Shown: one piece after another, positions 31,075 through 39,939 of the stretch
Numbering within the stretch: position 1 is the stretch's first letter
How the letters are laid out: the number at the start of each line of letters is the position of its first letter
Assembly: GCA_017414715.1 (NCBI GenBank)
Contig: JAFQKV010000065.1
Coordinates: forward strand, 1-39,939
Direction: 5' to 3'
From: Clostridia bacterium
GTDB lineage: Bacteria > Bacillota > Clostridia > Oscillospirales > QAMX01
Length of the DNA: 39,939 bases
Position numbers and translations under genes: made by a program
The notes under the pieces: generated by a model
Databases searched by the model: none
Told to the model about the DNA's origin: nothing
The model's input: only the letters and a program-made list of their open reading frames with translations

Positions 31075-32493
31075 GTGACGGAGAAAAGAACGCGCCCGCT
31101 GCGGGTGCTGCAGTTTGGCGAGGGCGTTTTCCTGCGGGCCTTTGCCGACTGGATGATCGACGTGGCAAACGAGACAGGTGCCTTTGATGGAGACGTTGTC
31201 ATTTTTAAACCCAGAGCGGGCAAGCTCTCCAATGCCTTCCAAAGGCAGAAATGCCTCTACACCGTTGCCCTCCGGGGAAAATCGGAGGGGAAAATCGTGG
31301 ATAGCCGCCGCGTCATTACCTGTGTGCGGGACTGCATCTCTCCTCATGAGACATCGGAGGCTTTTTCTGCCCTTGCAGAGGAGCCGGAGCTGCGTTTCTG
31401 CATCTCCAACACCACAGAGGCAGGCATTGCGCTGGATCCTTGTGACCGGGATGACGGTATTCCCGCCACGTTTCCCGGAAAAGTGGCAAAATTCCTCTAT
31501 CTGCGCTGGCGGCATTTTGCCGGGGCGGCGGATAAGGGCCTGATTTTTCTGCCGACGGAACTGATTGAAGAAAACGGTGCCCGTCTGCGGGAATATGTGC
31601 TTGTGCTGTCCGAGACCTGGGGTTATCCGGCAGATTTCATTGCGTGGGTCAGGGAGGCCTGTGTCTTTGCAAATACCCTTGTGGACCGCATCGTTACCGG
31701 AAAGCCGGAGGAGGAGCTGATTCCCTATGTGGATGCACTTCTTGATGCGGCGGAGCCCTTTGCGCTTTGGGTCATCGAAAGTGAGCGGGATATCTCCGGT
31801 GAGTTCCCCTTGCACAGGGCGGGGCTTCCGGTGGTTTTCTGCCGGGATCTGACCCCTTACCGGGAACGCAAGGTACGAACCCTGAACGGCGCGCATACAT
31901 CAAGCGTGCTGCTCGGGTGGCTGCTTGGCTGCGAAACGGTGGGCGATTGCCTGCGGGATGAGGATATGCGTGCCTTTATGGAGCATGCGGTCTTTGACGA
32001 TATTGTTCCCCATGTTCCCCTGCCCCGTGCGGAGGCGGAGGCCTTTGCCCGGGCGGTGTTTGAACGCTTTGAAAACCCCTTCCTGCGCCACAGTGTGCTG
32101 GCTATTTCCCTCAATTCCGTATCCAAATGGCGTGCCCGTGTGCTGCCGAGCCTTAAAGATGCCTATGCGGCGGGGACGGTTCCTGCGGCGCTGGTCTTTT
32201 CCTTTGCGGCGCTGCTTGCTTTCTATACTGCGGCGGCGGATGGTGAGGCGGTGACCGCCGACGGACGGGCCTACACCGTTCGGGACGATGCGGCGGTGCT
32301 GGCTTTCTTTGCGGAGAATTGTCGGCTGCCAACTGCAGAATATGTGCGCAGAGCTGTTGAAAAAAAGGAATTCTGGGGTGAAAATCTCGGAGAATATCCC
32401 GGCTTTGCCGAGCTTGCGGAAAACTATCTTGCGGATATCCGTGCCCACGGTGCCCGCGCTGCACTGCGGGCGTTTTTGGAGGGTATACAATGA
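31075..32493 (+). CDS. uxaB: Tagaturonate reductase (altronate oxidoreductase)
   Basis: The 472-residue protein belongs to the polyol-specific long-chain dehydrogenase family (mannitol dehydrogenase-like). It begins with VLQFGEGVFLRAFADWMID, a UxaB hallmark that forms the NAD loop, and contains LPTELIEENG, NTLVDRIVTG and the active-site region KVRTLNGAHTSSVLLGWLLG. It reduces D-tagaturonate to D-altronate with NADH in galacturonate catabolism. The start is GTG 31075, with GGAGG eight bases upstream. Its stop overlaps the uxaA start by 4 nt. UxaC and KDG kinase/aldolase genes, needed to complete the pathway, are not in the window. Confidence 0.93.
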   Translation: MTEKRTRPLRVLQFGEGVFLRAFADWMIDVANETGAFDGDVVIFKPRAGKLSNAFQRQKCLYTVALRGKSEGKIVDSRRVITCVRDCISPHETSEAFSALAEEPELRFCISNTTEAGIALDPCDRDDGIPATFPGKVAKFLYLRWRHFAGAADKGLIFLPTELIEENGARLREYVLVLSETWGYPADFIAWVREACVFANTLVDRIVTGKPEEELIPYVDALLDAAEPFALWVIESERDISGEFPLHRAGLPVVFCRDLTPYRERKVRTLNGAHTSSVLLGWLLGCETVGDCLRDEDMRAFMEHAVFDDIVPHVPLPRAEAEAFARAVFERFENPFLRHSVLAISLNSVSKWRARVLPSLKDAYAAGTVPAALVFSFAALLAFYTAAADGEAVTADGRAYTVRDDAAVLAFFAENCRLPTAEYVRRAVEKKEFWGENLGEYPGFAELAENYLADIRAHGARAALRAFLEGIQ

Positions 32494-33959
32494 AATCGGC
32501 CCATGTGATTTGCGGGAAGGACAATGTCGCCGTTGCTCTGCGGGATCTGACCGCGGGTGAGACTGCGGCGGAGGTTTGCCTTGCGGAAAATATCCCGGCA
32601 GGACATAAGTTTGCCCGCTGTGCCATAAAAGCCGGGGATCCGGTCATCAAATACGGCGAGTCCGTTGGTCGGGCAACGGAGGATATTCCTGCGGGTGCCC
32701 ACGTTCATTCCCACAACCTGAAAAGCGGTCTTGGCGGCCCGGGAGAATACGTCTGGCAGCCCCGCGCAACGGAGCTTCCGGCAGCGGATATGCCCGGATT
32801 TATGGGCTACCGTCGGAAGGACGGGCGTGTCGGCATCCGCAATGAGGTGTGGATCATTCCCACCGTCGGCTGTGTCAATGCAATTGCGCGCACCGTTGAA
32901 AGCCGCTGTGCACATATGGCGGTGGGAAGTGTGGAGCGCATCGTGGCCTACAACCATCCCTACGGCTGCTCACAGCTTTCGGAGGATCATGAAATGACCC
33001 GCCGCTTTCTTTGTGCGCTCATTAACCATCCCAATGCCGGTGCCGTACTGGTGCTGGGCCTTGGCTGCGAAAACAACCATATCGCCGGGATGCAGGAGCA
33101 GCTCGGCGCATGGGATCCCGATCGGGTGGCCTTTCTCAACTGTCAGGATACGGAAGACGAGCTCTTGGCGGCGGAAACGATCATGGAGCGGCTTTGCGCC
33201 CATGCAGCGAGTGCGAAGCGGGAGCCCTGTGCCGCATCCGACCTGGTCATCGGTCTGAAGTGCGGCGGCTCGGATGGGTTTTCCGGTATCTCGGCAAATC
33301 CGCTGCTCGGTCGACTCTCCGACCGCATTATCGCCGCCGGAGGCTCGGCTATCCTCACGGAGGTGCCGGAAATGTTCGGCGCGGAGCATCTGCTCATGGC
33401 CCGTTGCCGTAATGCGGAGACCTTCCGCGATACCGTGGAGATGATCAACAGCTTCAAAAGCTATTTTATGCGCTACGGCGAGGGGGTGGATGAGAATCCA
33501 TCCCCCGGCAACAAGGCCGGAGGCATTACCACGCTGGAGGAAAAGGCGCTGGGCTGCACCCAGAAGGGCGGCACGGCCCCCGTGGCGGACGTGCTCGCCT
33601 ATGCCGATGCGGTGCGCAGGCCCGGTCTGTCCCTTTTATATGCGCCGGGAAACGATTTGGTCGCATCCTGCGCCCTGGCGGCCGGCGGCGCGCAGATGGT
33701 GCTGTTCACCACGGGGCGGGGAACGCCCTTCGGATGCCCGGTGCCCACCGTCAAGATCTCCAGCAATACGCCACTTTATGAGAAAAAGCGCCGATGGATC
33801 GATTTTGATGCGGGCCCGCTTCTTTCGGGTGCGGATCCGGAGTGCATGGCAGAGTCCTTTGCGGAATATATTCTTTCTGTGGCCTCCGGTCGGGAAACGC
33901 TCTCCGAGGAGCTTCCCAAGACCGATCTTGCGATTTTTAAGGACGGCGTGACCCTTTAG
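32490..33959 (+). CDS. uxaA: Altronate dehydratase
   Basis: The 489-residue protein has an N-terminal SAF domain (about 10-80; AENIPAGHKFA, DIPAGAHVHSHNL) and the D-galactarate/altronate dehydratase core, with YRRKDGRVGIRNEVWIIPTV, YNHPYGCSQL, LGLGCENN, GLKCGGSDGFSGISANP and TGRGTPFG. It dehydrates D-altronate to 2-keto-3-deoxygluconate using iron. The start overlaps the uxaB stop (ATGA), so translation is coupled. It ends with TAG, an ordinary stop here. Confidence 0.95.
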   Translation: MKSAHVICGKDNVAVALRDLTAGETAAEVCLAENIPAGHKFARCAIKAGDPVIKYGESVGRATEDIPAGAHVHSHNLKSGLGGPGEYVWQPRATELPAADMPGFMGYRRKDGRVGIRNEVWIIPTVGCVNAIARTVESRCAHMAVGSVERIVAYNHPYGCSQLSEDHEMTRRFLCALINHPNAGAVLVLGLGCENNHIAGMQEQLGAWDPDRVAFLNCQDTEDELLAAETIMERLCAHAASAKREPCAASDLVIGLKCGGSDGFSGISANPLLGRLSDRIIAAGGSAILTEVPEMFGAEHLLMARCRNAETFRDTVEMINSFKSYFMRYGEGVDENPSPGNKAGGITTLEEKALGCTQKGGTAPVADVLAYADAVRRPGLSLLYAPGNDLVASCALAAGGAQMVLFTTGRGTPFGCPVPTVKISSNTPLYEKKRRWIDFDAGPLLSGADPECMAESFAEYILSVASGRETLSEELPKTDLAIFKDGVTL

Positions 33960-33961
33960 AA

Positions 33962-33990
33962 TTGCAAATTCACAGCGAAAGTGATATGAT
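33962..33990 (+). promoter_or_regulatory. Promoter of dtd
   Basis: TTGCAA (33962-33967), a 17-bp spacer and TATGAT (33985-33990), starting directly after the uxaA stop codon. AAGAGG and ATG 34018 follow. Confidence 0.6.
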
Positions 33991-34017
33991 ATAAGGGAAG
34001 AAAAGAGGTTTTGCCAT

Positions 34018-34452
34018 ATGAAGATCGTTTTGCAGCGGGTCCGCAGTGCCTCCGTCACCGTGGAGGGGGAGCGCATCGGCGCCATCGGCCGCGGATTCCT
34101 GCTGTTTATCGGTGTTTTTGCCGAGGATACTCAGGCGGAATGCGAACGTCTGGCCAAAAAGATCGCAAACCTGCGCATTTTTGAGGATGCGGCGGGAAAG
34201 ACCAACCTGTCCCTTGCGGATGTGGGAGGGGAGATCCTTGCCGTGTCCCAGTTCACACTCTGTGCCGACTGCCGTAAGGGCAACCGTCCCTCCTTTGTCG
34301 GCGCGGGCGATCCTGTCCATGCAAACGCCCTCTATGAGGATCTTGTTGCCCGCCTGCGGGCGGCGGGCATCCATACCGAGACGGGCGAATTCGGTGCGGA
34401 TATGCAGGTGGAGCTGTGTAACGACGGCCCCTTTACCCTGGTTCTGGAATAA
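34018..34452 (+). CDS. dtd: D-aminoacyl-tRNA deacylase
   Basis: The 144-residue protein is the usual size of DTD, which hydrolyses D-amino acids (and glycine mischarged on tRNA-Ala) from tRNA. It starts [17 protein letters not shown], has the catalytic region [17 protein letters not shown] (near 78-94) and the C-terminal NDGPFT, where many homologues read NDGPVT. It is a cytoplasmic homodimer. AAGAGG precedes ATG 34018. The GNAT-like gene follows after 22 nt. Confidence 0.96.
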   Translation: MKIVLQRVRSASVTVEGERIGAIGRGFLLFIGVFAEDTQAECERLAKKIANLRIFEDAAGKTNLSLADVGGEILAVSQFTLCADCRKGNRPSFVGAGDPVHANALYEDLVARLRAAGIHTETGEFGADMQVELCNDGPFTLVLE

Positions 34453-34474
34453 ATTCTACGGGGAGGAAGCGCGA

Positions 34475-34966
34475 ATGATCCATTTTGAGACCCTGAAAAA
34501 GGAAGCCTTTGACAGTTTTACCGATCAGCTCTTTGCCATTATGGCGGAAAACATGTCCGTTTATGTGGAAAATGAGGCGGGCACGGAGGCGGGAAAGATG
34601 CTTTGGGCGGCAAAGGCGGCGGAATCCCTCAAAAGCCGCAGCCGCCGCATGGTGCTCATCCGCTCGGATACGGAGCTTATCGGCTTCTTCCTCTACGACA
34701 TCCGTGACATGGCGCTGGTCATTGAGGATATGCAGATCAAGCCGGAGTGGCAGGGAAAATCCAATATTTTCTGGATGCTGTTCAACTTCATCGCGCCGGA
34801 GCTTCCCGAGACCCTCAAATACATCCGCACAAAGACCAAGAAGAAAAACACCAAGGCCGACGGTGTTATCCGTCATCTCGGCATGAGCGTGGTGGGGGAG
34901 ACGGAGGCAAGCTACTTCTACGAGGGCAAATTCTCCGACTTCCTGCGCTGGTTCAATCGGAAATAA
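34475..34966 (+). CDS. GNAT-like acetyltransferase fold protein
   Basis: The 163-residue protein resembles a small GNAT-fold protein: a strand pair [20 protein letters not shown], then [19 protein letters not shown] where a beta4 strand and the acetyl-CoA loop would be, then a helix, and a C-terminal [18 protein letters not shown] with SYFYEGKF. No clear Q/RxxGxG/A signature is present, so catalytic activity is uncertain. GGGAGG lies before ATG 34475, and this start is preferred over upstream in-frame ATGs inside dtd. It is probably cotranscribed with dtd and ends before a strong terminator. The substrate is unknown. Confidence 0.65.
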   Translation: MIHFETLKKEAFDSFTDQLFAIMAENMSVYVENEAGTEAGKMLWAAKAAESLKSRSRRMVLIRSDTELIGFFLYDIRDMALVIEDMQIKPEWQGKSNIFWMLFNFIAPELPETLKYIRTKTKKKNTKADGVIRHLGMSVVGETEASYFYEGKFSDFLRWFNRK

Positions 34967-34967
34967 G

Positions 34968-35011
34968 AAAAAAGATACGCGCCGAAAATACTTTCGGTGC
35001 GTATCTTTTTT
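34968..35011 (+). terminator. Terminator after the GNAT-like gene
   Basis: GATACGC-CCGAAA pairs with TTTCGG-GCGTATC (one G-T pair in the stem) around ATAC, preceded by six A and followed by a T run ending at 35011. It could work in both directions. Confidence 0.92.
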
Positions 35012-35024
35012 CGGGGAAATGTGT

Positions 35025-35030
35025 TATAAT
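35025..35030 (+). promoter_or_regulatory. Putative -10 element of uvrBA
   Basis: A perfect TATAAT lies 37 bp before the uvrB start; the corresponding -35 position falls inside the terminator arm and is weak. No SOS-box-like palindrome is obvious in this short gap. Confidence 0.4.
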
Positions 35031-35067
35031 AAACAGAACGAATTTTCGCAAAAAGGAGGGCTTCGCT

Positions 35068-37062
35068 TTGGGCGATTTCAAGCTTTCATCTAAATTTGCC
35101 CCGACGGGCGATCAGCCTGAGGCTATTGACGCCCTCTGCCGGGGACTGGATGCCGGGATCTCGGAGCAGACGCTCTTAGGCGTTACCGGCTCCGGCAAGA
35201 CCTTTACCATGGCCAATATCATCGCCCGTCACAACCGTCCGACGCTGGTGCTGGCTCACAACAAGACTCTGGCGGCCCAGCTTTGTGCAGAATTCCGGGA
35301 GTTTTTTCCGGAAAATGCTGTGGAATATTTCGTATCCTACTTTGATTATTATCAGCCGGAGGCGTATATTCCCTCCACGGATACCTATATCGAAAAGGAT
35401 TCCTCCACCAATGAGGAGATCGACCGCCTGCGCCATTCGGCCACCTCTGCCCTCTTTGAACGGCGGGATGTCATTGTAGTGGCTTCTGTTTCCTGCATTT
35501 ACGGTCTCGGTGACCCGGTGGATTACGGAAAGCTGGTCATTTCCCTGCGCCCCGGCATGCAGATGGAGCGGGATACCCTCATCCGGCGGCTGGTGGCAAA
35601 CCGCTTTGACCGCAACGATGTTGCCATCGGCCGCAACCGCTTCCGCGTGCGTGGCGATACGGTGGAGCTCATGCCCTCCTGGTCGGAATCCCGGCTCATC
35701 CGGGTAGAATTCTTCGGAGATGAGATCGACCGCCTCTCGGAGGTGGATCCCCTGACCGGCCGCCCCATCCGCACTCTCAACCACGCCGCCATTTATCCTG
35801 CAAATCACTTTATTACCACCGATGACAAGATGGAGATCGCCCTGAAGAACATCGAGGCGGAATTTATCGAGCGGGAAAAGTATTTCCTCGACAACGGGAT
35901 GTATCTGGAGGCGGAGCGCATCCGCCAGCGCACCACCTACGATCTGGAGATGATGCGGGAAATCGGCTACTGCAGCGGCATCGAGAACTATTCCCGTCAA
36001 CTGGACGGCCGTGCCGCAGGCACACCTCCCTGGACGCTGATGGACTATTTCCCCAAGGATTTCCTGATGTTCGTGGACGAGTCCCACGTGTCGCTGCCGC
36101 AGGTACGGGGCATGTACGCCGGCGACCGCGCCCGCAAGGAAAACCTTGTGCGCTACGGCTTCCGCCTTCCCAGCGCTCTGGACAACCGCCCCCTGACCTT
36201 TACGGAATTTGAGGAGCGCATCCATCAGGTCATCTACGTTTCCGCCACCCCCGCAGAGTATGAGACCACCCGATCGGGGCAGATCGCGGAGCAGGTCATC
36301 CGCCCCACCGGGCTTCTTGATCCGGAGGTGGAGATCCGCCCGGTGGAGGGACAAGTGGACGACCTCATCGGCGAGATCCGTCTGCGGGAGGAGAGGGGCG
36401 AGCGTGTGCTCGTCACCACCCTGACCAAAAAGATGGCGGAGGATCTTACCGCCTATATGGAGCAGATCGGCATCCGGGTGCGGTATATGCACCATCAGGT
36501 GGATAATATGGAGCGCATGGCTCTTATCAGGGATCTGCGCCTTGGAAAATTTGACGTGCTCATCGGCATCAATCTTCTGCGCGAGGGTCTGGATATACCG
36601 GAGGTTTCCCTCGTTGCGGTGCTGGATGCCGATCAGGAGGGCTTCCTCCGTTCGGAAACCTCCCTTGTGCAGATCATCGGCCGTGCGGCCCGAAATGCGG
36701 AAGGCCGGGTTATTCTCTATGCCGACCGCATGACCGATTCCATCCGCGGCGCGGTGGAGGAGACCGACCGCCGCCGCAAGATCCAGCGGGCGTATAACGA
36801 GGCCCACGGCATCGTGCCCAAGACCATCATCAAGGAAGTGCGGGACGTGCTCTCCATCGGGGCTGCCGAAGAGCAGCAGGATCCCGATGCGGCTCCCATG
36901 ACGGAGGAGGCGCGCCGCGAGCGCATCGCCGCCCTGACGGCGGAGATGAAGACGGCGGCACAGAACCTGGAGTTTGAATATGCGGCGGAACTGCGGGATC
37001 GCATCATCCGCCTGCAGGACAGAAAAGAGCCCGGAAAGGGCAGACGCAGAGGCAGAAAATGA
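35068..37062 (+). CDS. uvrB: Excinuclease ABC subunit B
   Basis: The 664-residue protein has the usual UvrB length. Walker A is GVTGSGKT (38-45), the damage-probing beta-hairpin region is [16 protein letters not shown] (about 93-108), the DEAD-type box is DESH (near 336), helicase motifs V and VI are [14 protein letters not shown] and [13 protein letters not shown], and a C-terminal UVR domain (about 620-655) binds UvrC. The start is TTG 35068, with AAGGAGGG seven bases upstream; this gives [16 protein letters not shown], a normal UvrB N terminus. It acts with UvrA and UvrC in nucleotide excision repair. The stop overlaps the uvrA start by 4 nt. Confidence 0.97.
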   Translation: MGDFKLSSKFAPTGDQPEAIDALCRGLDAGISEQTLLGVTGSGKTFTMANIIARHNRPTLVLAHNKTLAAQLCAEFREFFPENAVEYFVSYFDYYQPEAYIPSTDTYIEKDSSTNEEIDRLRHSATSALFERRDVIVVASVSCIYGLGDPVDYGKLVISLRPGMQMERDTLIRRLVANRFDRNDVAIGRNRFRVRGDTVELMPSWSESRLIRVEFFGDEIDRLSEVDPLTGRPIRTLNHAAIYPANHFITTDDKMEIALKNIEAEFIEREKYFLDNGMYLEAERIRQRTTYDLEMMREIGYCSGIENYSRQLDGRAAGTPPWTLMDYFPKDFLMFVDESHVSLPQVRGMYAGDRARKENLVRYGFRLPSALDNRPLTFTEFEERIHQVIYVSATPAEYETTRSGQIAEQVIRPTGLLDPEVEIRPVEGQVDDLIGEIRLREERGERVLVTTLTKKMAEDLTAYMEQIGIRVRYMHHQVDNMERMALIRDLRLGKFDVLIGINLLREGLDIPEVSLVAVLDADQEGFLRSETSLVQIIGRAARNAEGRVILYADRMTDSIRGAVEETDRRRKIQRAYNEAHGIVPKTIIKEVRDVLSIGAAEEQQDPDAAPMTEEARRERIAALTAEMKTAAQNLEFEYAAELRDRIIRLQDRKEPGKGRRRGRK

Positions 37063-39902
37063 GAGAGAATATCGTTGTCCGCGGTGCGCGGCAGCACAAT
37101 TTAAAGAATATCGACGTGGAGATCCCCCGGGACAAGCTGGTGGTCATCACCGGCCTTTCCGGCTCGGGAAAATCCTCCCTGGCCTTTGATACCATCTATG
37201 CCGAGGGCCAGCGGCGGTATGTGGAATCCCTGTCCTCCTATGCCCGCATGTTCCTTGGACAGATGGACAAGCCGGAGGTGGACTCCATTGAGGGGCTTTC
37301 CCCGGCCATTTCCATCGACCAGAAGACCACTTCAAAGAATCCGCGCTCTACGGTTGGCACAGTAACGGAGATCTATGATTATCTGCGTCTTCTCTGGGCA
37401 CGGGCGGGCACGCCCCATTGTCCCAAGTGCGGCAGGGAGATCGCACGGCAGACGGTGGATCAGATCCTCGACAAGCTGATGGCTCTTCCCGAGGGAAGCC
37501 GCATGACCGTGATGGCACCCATCGTGCGGGGCCGCAAGGGAGAATATAAAAAGCAGTTTGAATCCGCCGCCCGTGCAGGCTACGTCCGTGCCCGGGTGGA
37601 CGGCAATATGTACGAGCTGACGGAAGAGATCCCGCTGGATAAAAATAAAAAGCATTCCATTGAGATCGTCGTAGACCGTCTCATTATGCGCCCCGACGTT
37701 CGCGGACGGCTGGCAGATTCCGTGGAAACGGCCTCCAATCTCGCCGGCGGTCTCGTTATCGTGCACGTGGACGGGGAGGACATGCTCTTTTCCCAGAACT
37801 ATGCCTGTGAGGACTGCGGCGTGAGCCTTCCGGAGCTGGAGCCCCGGCTTTTCTCCTTCAACAATCCCTCCGGTGCCTGCCCGGAGTGCTCCGGTCTCGG
37901 CTTCCGGATGGAGATCGACCCCGAGCTCTTTATCCCCGACCGCGACAAAACGATCGCAGAGGGTGCGATCGTAGCCAGCGGCTGGAATTATGCTGATCGC
38001 ACGGGCATGTGCAAAATGTATTTTGATGCGGTGGCCGAGCATTACGGCGTTCCGCTGGACGTGCCGGTCCGCGAACTGACGGAGGAGCAGCTTCGTCCCT
38101 TCCTTTTCGGAACGGGGGGCGAGAAGCTCAGAATGAGCTACCAGAATTCCCGCGCAAGCTCGGTCTATACCGCCGCCTTTGAGGGCGTGGTCAACAATCT
38201 CAAGCGCCGCTACAACGAGACGCAGTCGGATGAGATGCGTGCCCAGATGGAGCAGTATATGACCAGCGTGCCCTGCTCGGCCTGCGGCGGCCGGCGCCTT
38301 TCCCCGGCGGCGCTTTCGGTGACGGTGGGCGGGATGACCATTGCGGAATTCTGCGAAAAGAGCGTTGCGGAGGCTCTGGAGATCGTCCGCGAACTGAAGC
38401 TCTGCGGCAAGGATGCCGTGGTGGCGGACAAGATCCGTAAGGAGATCCTGGCACGGCTGGATTTTCTGCGCAGCGTGGGACTTTCCTACCTCACCCTTTC
38501 CCGTACGGCGGCGACCCTATCCGGCGGCGAGAGCCAGCGCATCCGGCTGGCTACCCAGATCGGTTCCTCGCTGGTGGGCGTGCTCTACATTCTCGACGAG
38601 CCGAGCATCGGTCTGCATCAGCGGGACAATGAGCGGCTGCTCCGCGCCTTGCGGGAGCTTTGCGATCTTGGAAACACCCTCATCGTGGTGGAGCACGACG
38701 AGGATACCATGTTTGCCGCCGACCATATCATCGACGTGGGCCCCGGCGCGGGTCTTTCGGGCGGAGAGATCGTTGCGGCAGGTACGGCGGAGGAGATCAT
38801 GGCCTGCCCCGATTCTCCCACCGGCCAGTATCTTTCCGGACGGAAGTTTATTCCCATCCCCGAAAAAAAGCGGGAGGGAAACGGCTGCGTTCTCACCGTT
38901 CGCGGTGCCGCAGAGCACAATCTCAAGGGCATCGACGTGGAATTCCCCTTAGGCAAGTTTATTGCGGTGACGGGTGTTTCCGGATCGGGGAAATCCTCGC
39001 TGGTCAACGAGATCCTTACCCGCCGGCTTTCGGCAGAGCTCAACGGTGCCCGCCGTTCCTGGGGCAAGCACGACCGCATTGAGGGCATCGAAGCGCTGGA
39101 TAAGATCATCAGCATCGATCAGTCCCCCATCGGACGCACGCCCCGGTCCAATCCGGCTACCTATACCGGCATTTTCAACGATATCCGTGAGCTTTTTGCC
39201 GCCACGCGGGAGGCAAAGGCCCGGGGATACGGACCGGGACGCTTCTCCTTCAACATCAAGGGCGGCCGCTGCGAGGCCTGCGCCGGCGACGGTATGCTCA
39301 AAATCGAAATGCACTTCCTGCCGGATGTCTACGTTCCCTGCGATGTCTGCGGCGGTCAGCGCTACAACCGGGAGACGCTGGAGGTGCGATATAAGGACAA
39401 AAATATCGCCCAGGTGCTGGATATGACGGTTGCCGAGGCGCTGGAGTTCTTCTCTGCGGTGCCGAAGCTTAAGCGCAAGCTGGAGATCCTGGACCGTGTG
39501 GGTCTTTCCTATGTCAAGCTCGGTCAGCCATCCACCACCCTTTCCGGCGGTGAGGCGCAGCGCGTCAAGCTCGCCACCGAGCTTTCCCGGCAGTCCACCG
39601 GCCGTACCCTTTACGTGCTGGACGAGCCGACCACGGGTCTGCATATTGCCGACGTGCAGCGTCTGCTGGATGTGCTCAATGAGCTCTGCGACCGCGGAAA
39701 TACCATTCTGGTCATTGAACACAATATGGAAATGATCAAATGTGCCGACCATATCATCGACCTCGGCCCCGAGGGCGGAGACGGCGGCGGTGAACTCATC
39801 TACGCGGGCACGCCGGAGGATTCCGTATACTGTGCGGAATCCCATACCGGACGGTGTCTCGCGGAATATTACGCCCGCCATCCCGGACAAAAAACGGAAT
39901 AA
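37059..39902 (+). CDS. uvrA: Excinuclease ABC subunit A
   Basis: The 947-residue damage-sensing ATPase is full length. The first ABC unit has Walker [10 protein letters not shown] (32-40) and signature [11 protein letters not shown] (near 487); the second has GVSGSGKSS (near 641) and [11 protein letters not shown] (near 828). Two zinc modules are visible: CEDC with CPEC (about 250-278), and CEAC with CDVC (about 738-766). It recruits UvrB to lesions. The start overlaps the uvrB stop (ATGA), so both are translated together. No uvrC lies in the window. The remaining 37 bases after the stop hold no feature that I can support. Confidence 0.98.
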   Translation: MRENIVVRGARQHNLKNIDVEIPRDKLVVITGLSGSGKSSLAFDTIYAEGQRRYVESLSSYARMFLGQMDKPEVDSIEGLSPAISIDQKTTSKNPRSTVGTVTEIYDYLRLLWARAGTPHCPKCGREIARQTVDQILDKLMALPEGSRMTVMAPIVRGRKGEYKKQFESAARAGYVRARVDGNMYELTEEIPLDKNKKHSIEIVVDRLIMRPDVRGRLADSVETASNLAGGLVIVHVDGEDMLFSQNYACEDCGVSLPELEPRLFSFNNPSGACPECSGLGFRMEIDPELFIPDRDKTIAEGAIVASGWNYADRTGMCKMYFDAVAEHYGVPLDVPVRELTEEQLRPFLFGTGGEKLRMSYQNSRASSVYTAAFEGVVNNLKRRYNETQSDEMRAQMEQYMTSVPCSACGGRRLSPAALSVTVGGMTIAEFCEKSVAEALEIVRELKLCGKDAVVADKIRKEILARLDFLRSVGLSYLTLSRTAATLSGGESQRIRLATQIGSSLVGVLYILDEPSIGLHQRDNERLLRALRELCDLGNTLIVVEHDEDTMFAADHIIDVGPGAGLSGGEIVAAGTAEEIMACPDSPTGQYLSGRKFIPIPEKKREGNGCVLTVRGAAEHNLKGIDVEFPLGKFIAVTGVSGSGKSSLVNEILTRRLSAELNGARRSWGKHDRIEGIEALDKIISIDQSPIGRTPRSNPATYTGIFNDIRELFAATREAKARGYGPGRFSFNIKGGRCEACAGDGMLKIEMHFLPDVYVPCDVCGGQRYNRETLEVRYKDKNIAQVLDMTVAEALEFFSAVPKLKRKLEILDRVGLSYVKLGQPSTTLSGGEAQRVKLATELSRQSTGRTLYVLDEPTTGLHIADVQRLLDVLNELCDRGNTILVIEHNMEMIKCADHIIDLGPEGGDGGGELIYAGTPEDSVYCAESHTGRCLAEYYARHPGQKTE

Positions 39903-39939
39903 TGCATAAATTTGCCCTCCCGAACTTATACTTGTACAG

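Noticed and set aside
34747-35067. N-terminal extension of uvrB to an upstream ATG
   Set aside because: The extension overlaps the GNAT-like gene and its terminator. TTG 35068 has an excellent ribosome binding site and gives the normal UvrB N terminus.

Overview
The window looks like a chromosomal segment of an anaerobic, GC-rich member of the Clostridia (Bacillota), probably an uncultured gut lineage. The reasons are a T-box leader in front of pheST, strong GGAGG-type ribosome binding sites, paired Ktr/Trk potassium uptake genes, an IS200-type insertion sequence, and sugar genes (L-rhamnose, hexuronate, GH32) typical of gut Firmicutes. Genus or species cannot be read from the sequence. TAG ends at least two ordinary genes (ktrA, uxaA), so the genetic code appears standard.

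Layout. (1) 1-770: the 5' part of a Fic-family gene on the minus strand, an AT-richer spacer, and the 3' half of a tRNA-Ala(GGC) gene, which looks like the end (att site) of an integrated element. (2) 830-5950: an M20D amidohydrolase with its own promoter, then a promoter, Phe T-box, pheS, pheT and a strong terminator. (3) 5960-6702: an AT-rich IS200-type element with hairpin ends and a tnpA whose ribosome binding site can be sequestered. (4) 6713-12828, minus strand: ktrB-ktrA-trkA-trkH, two potassium uptake systems in series, followed by a Gfo/Idh/MocA oxidoreductase. (5) 12959-26678, plus strand: a DeoR-type regulator and an unbroken run of nine tightly spaced genes: E2, E3 and a fused E1 of a 2-oxo acid dehydrogenase complex, a SorE-like zinc dehydrogenase, an aldolase/short-chain dehydrogenase (interrupted by an in-frame TAG), a PHP-domain protein, rhamnulokinase, L-rhamnose isomerase and a sensory-rhodopsin-transducer (ASRT) family protein. 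(6) 26738-30578, minus strand: oxidoreductase, GH32-like protein, oxidoreductase. (7) 30641-30940: a small DUF1294 membrane protein. (8) 31011-33959: uxaB-uxaA. (9) 33962-39902: dtd, a GNAT-like protein, uvrB and uvrA.

How it fits together. RhaA, RhaB and the aldolase would convert L-rhamnose to dihydroxyacetone phosphate and L-lactaldehyde. The unusual part is that a complete 2-oxo acid dehydrogenase complex, two further dehydrogenases, a PHP protein and an ASRT protein sit in the same operon. This suggests an oxidative branch of deoxysugar metabolism whose substrate is unknown. The GH32-like gene between two Gfo/Idh/MocA genes lacks two expected catalytic motifs and may belong to an oxidation-dependent sugar-processing module. 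These two loci are the best candidates for undescribed biology here.
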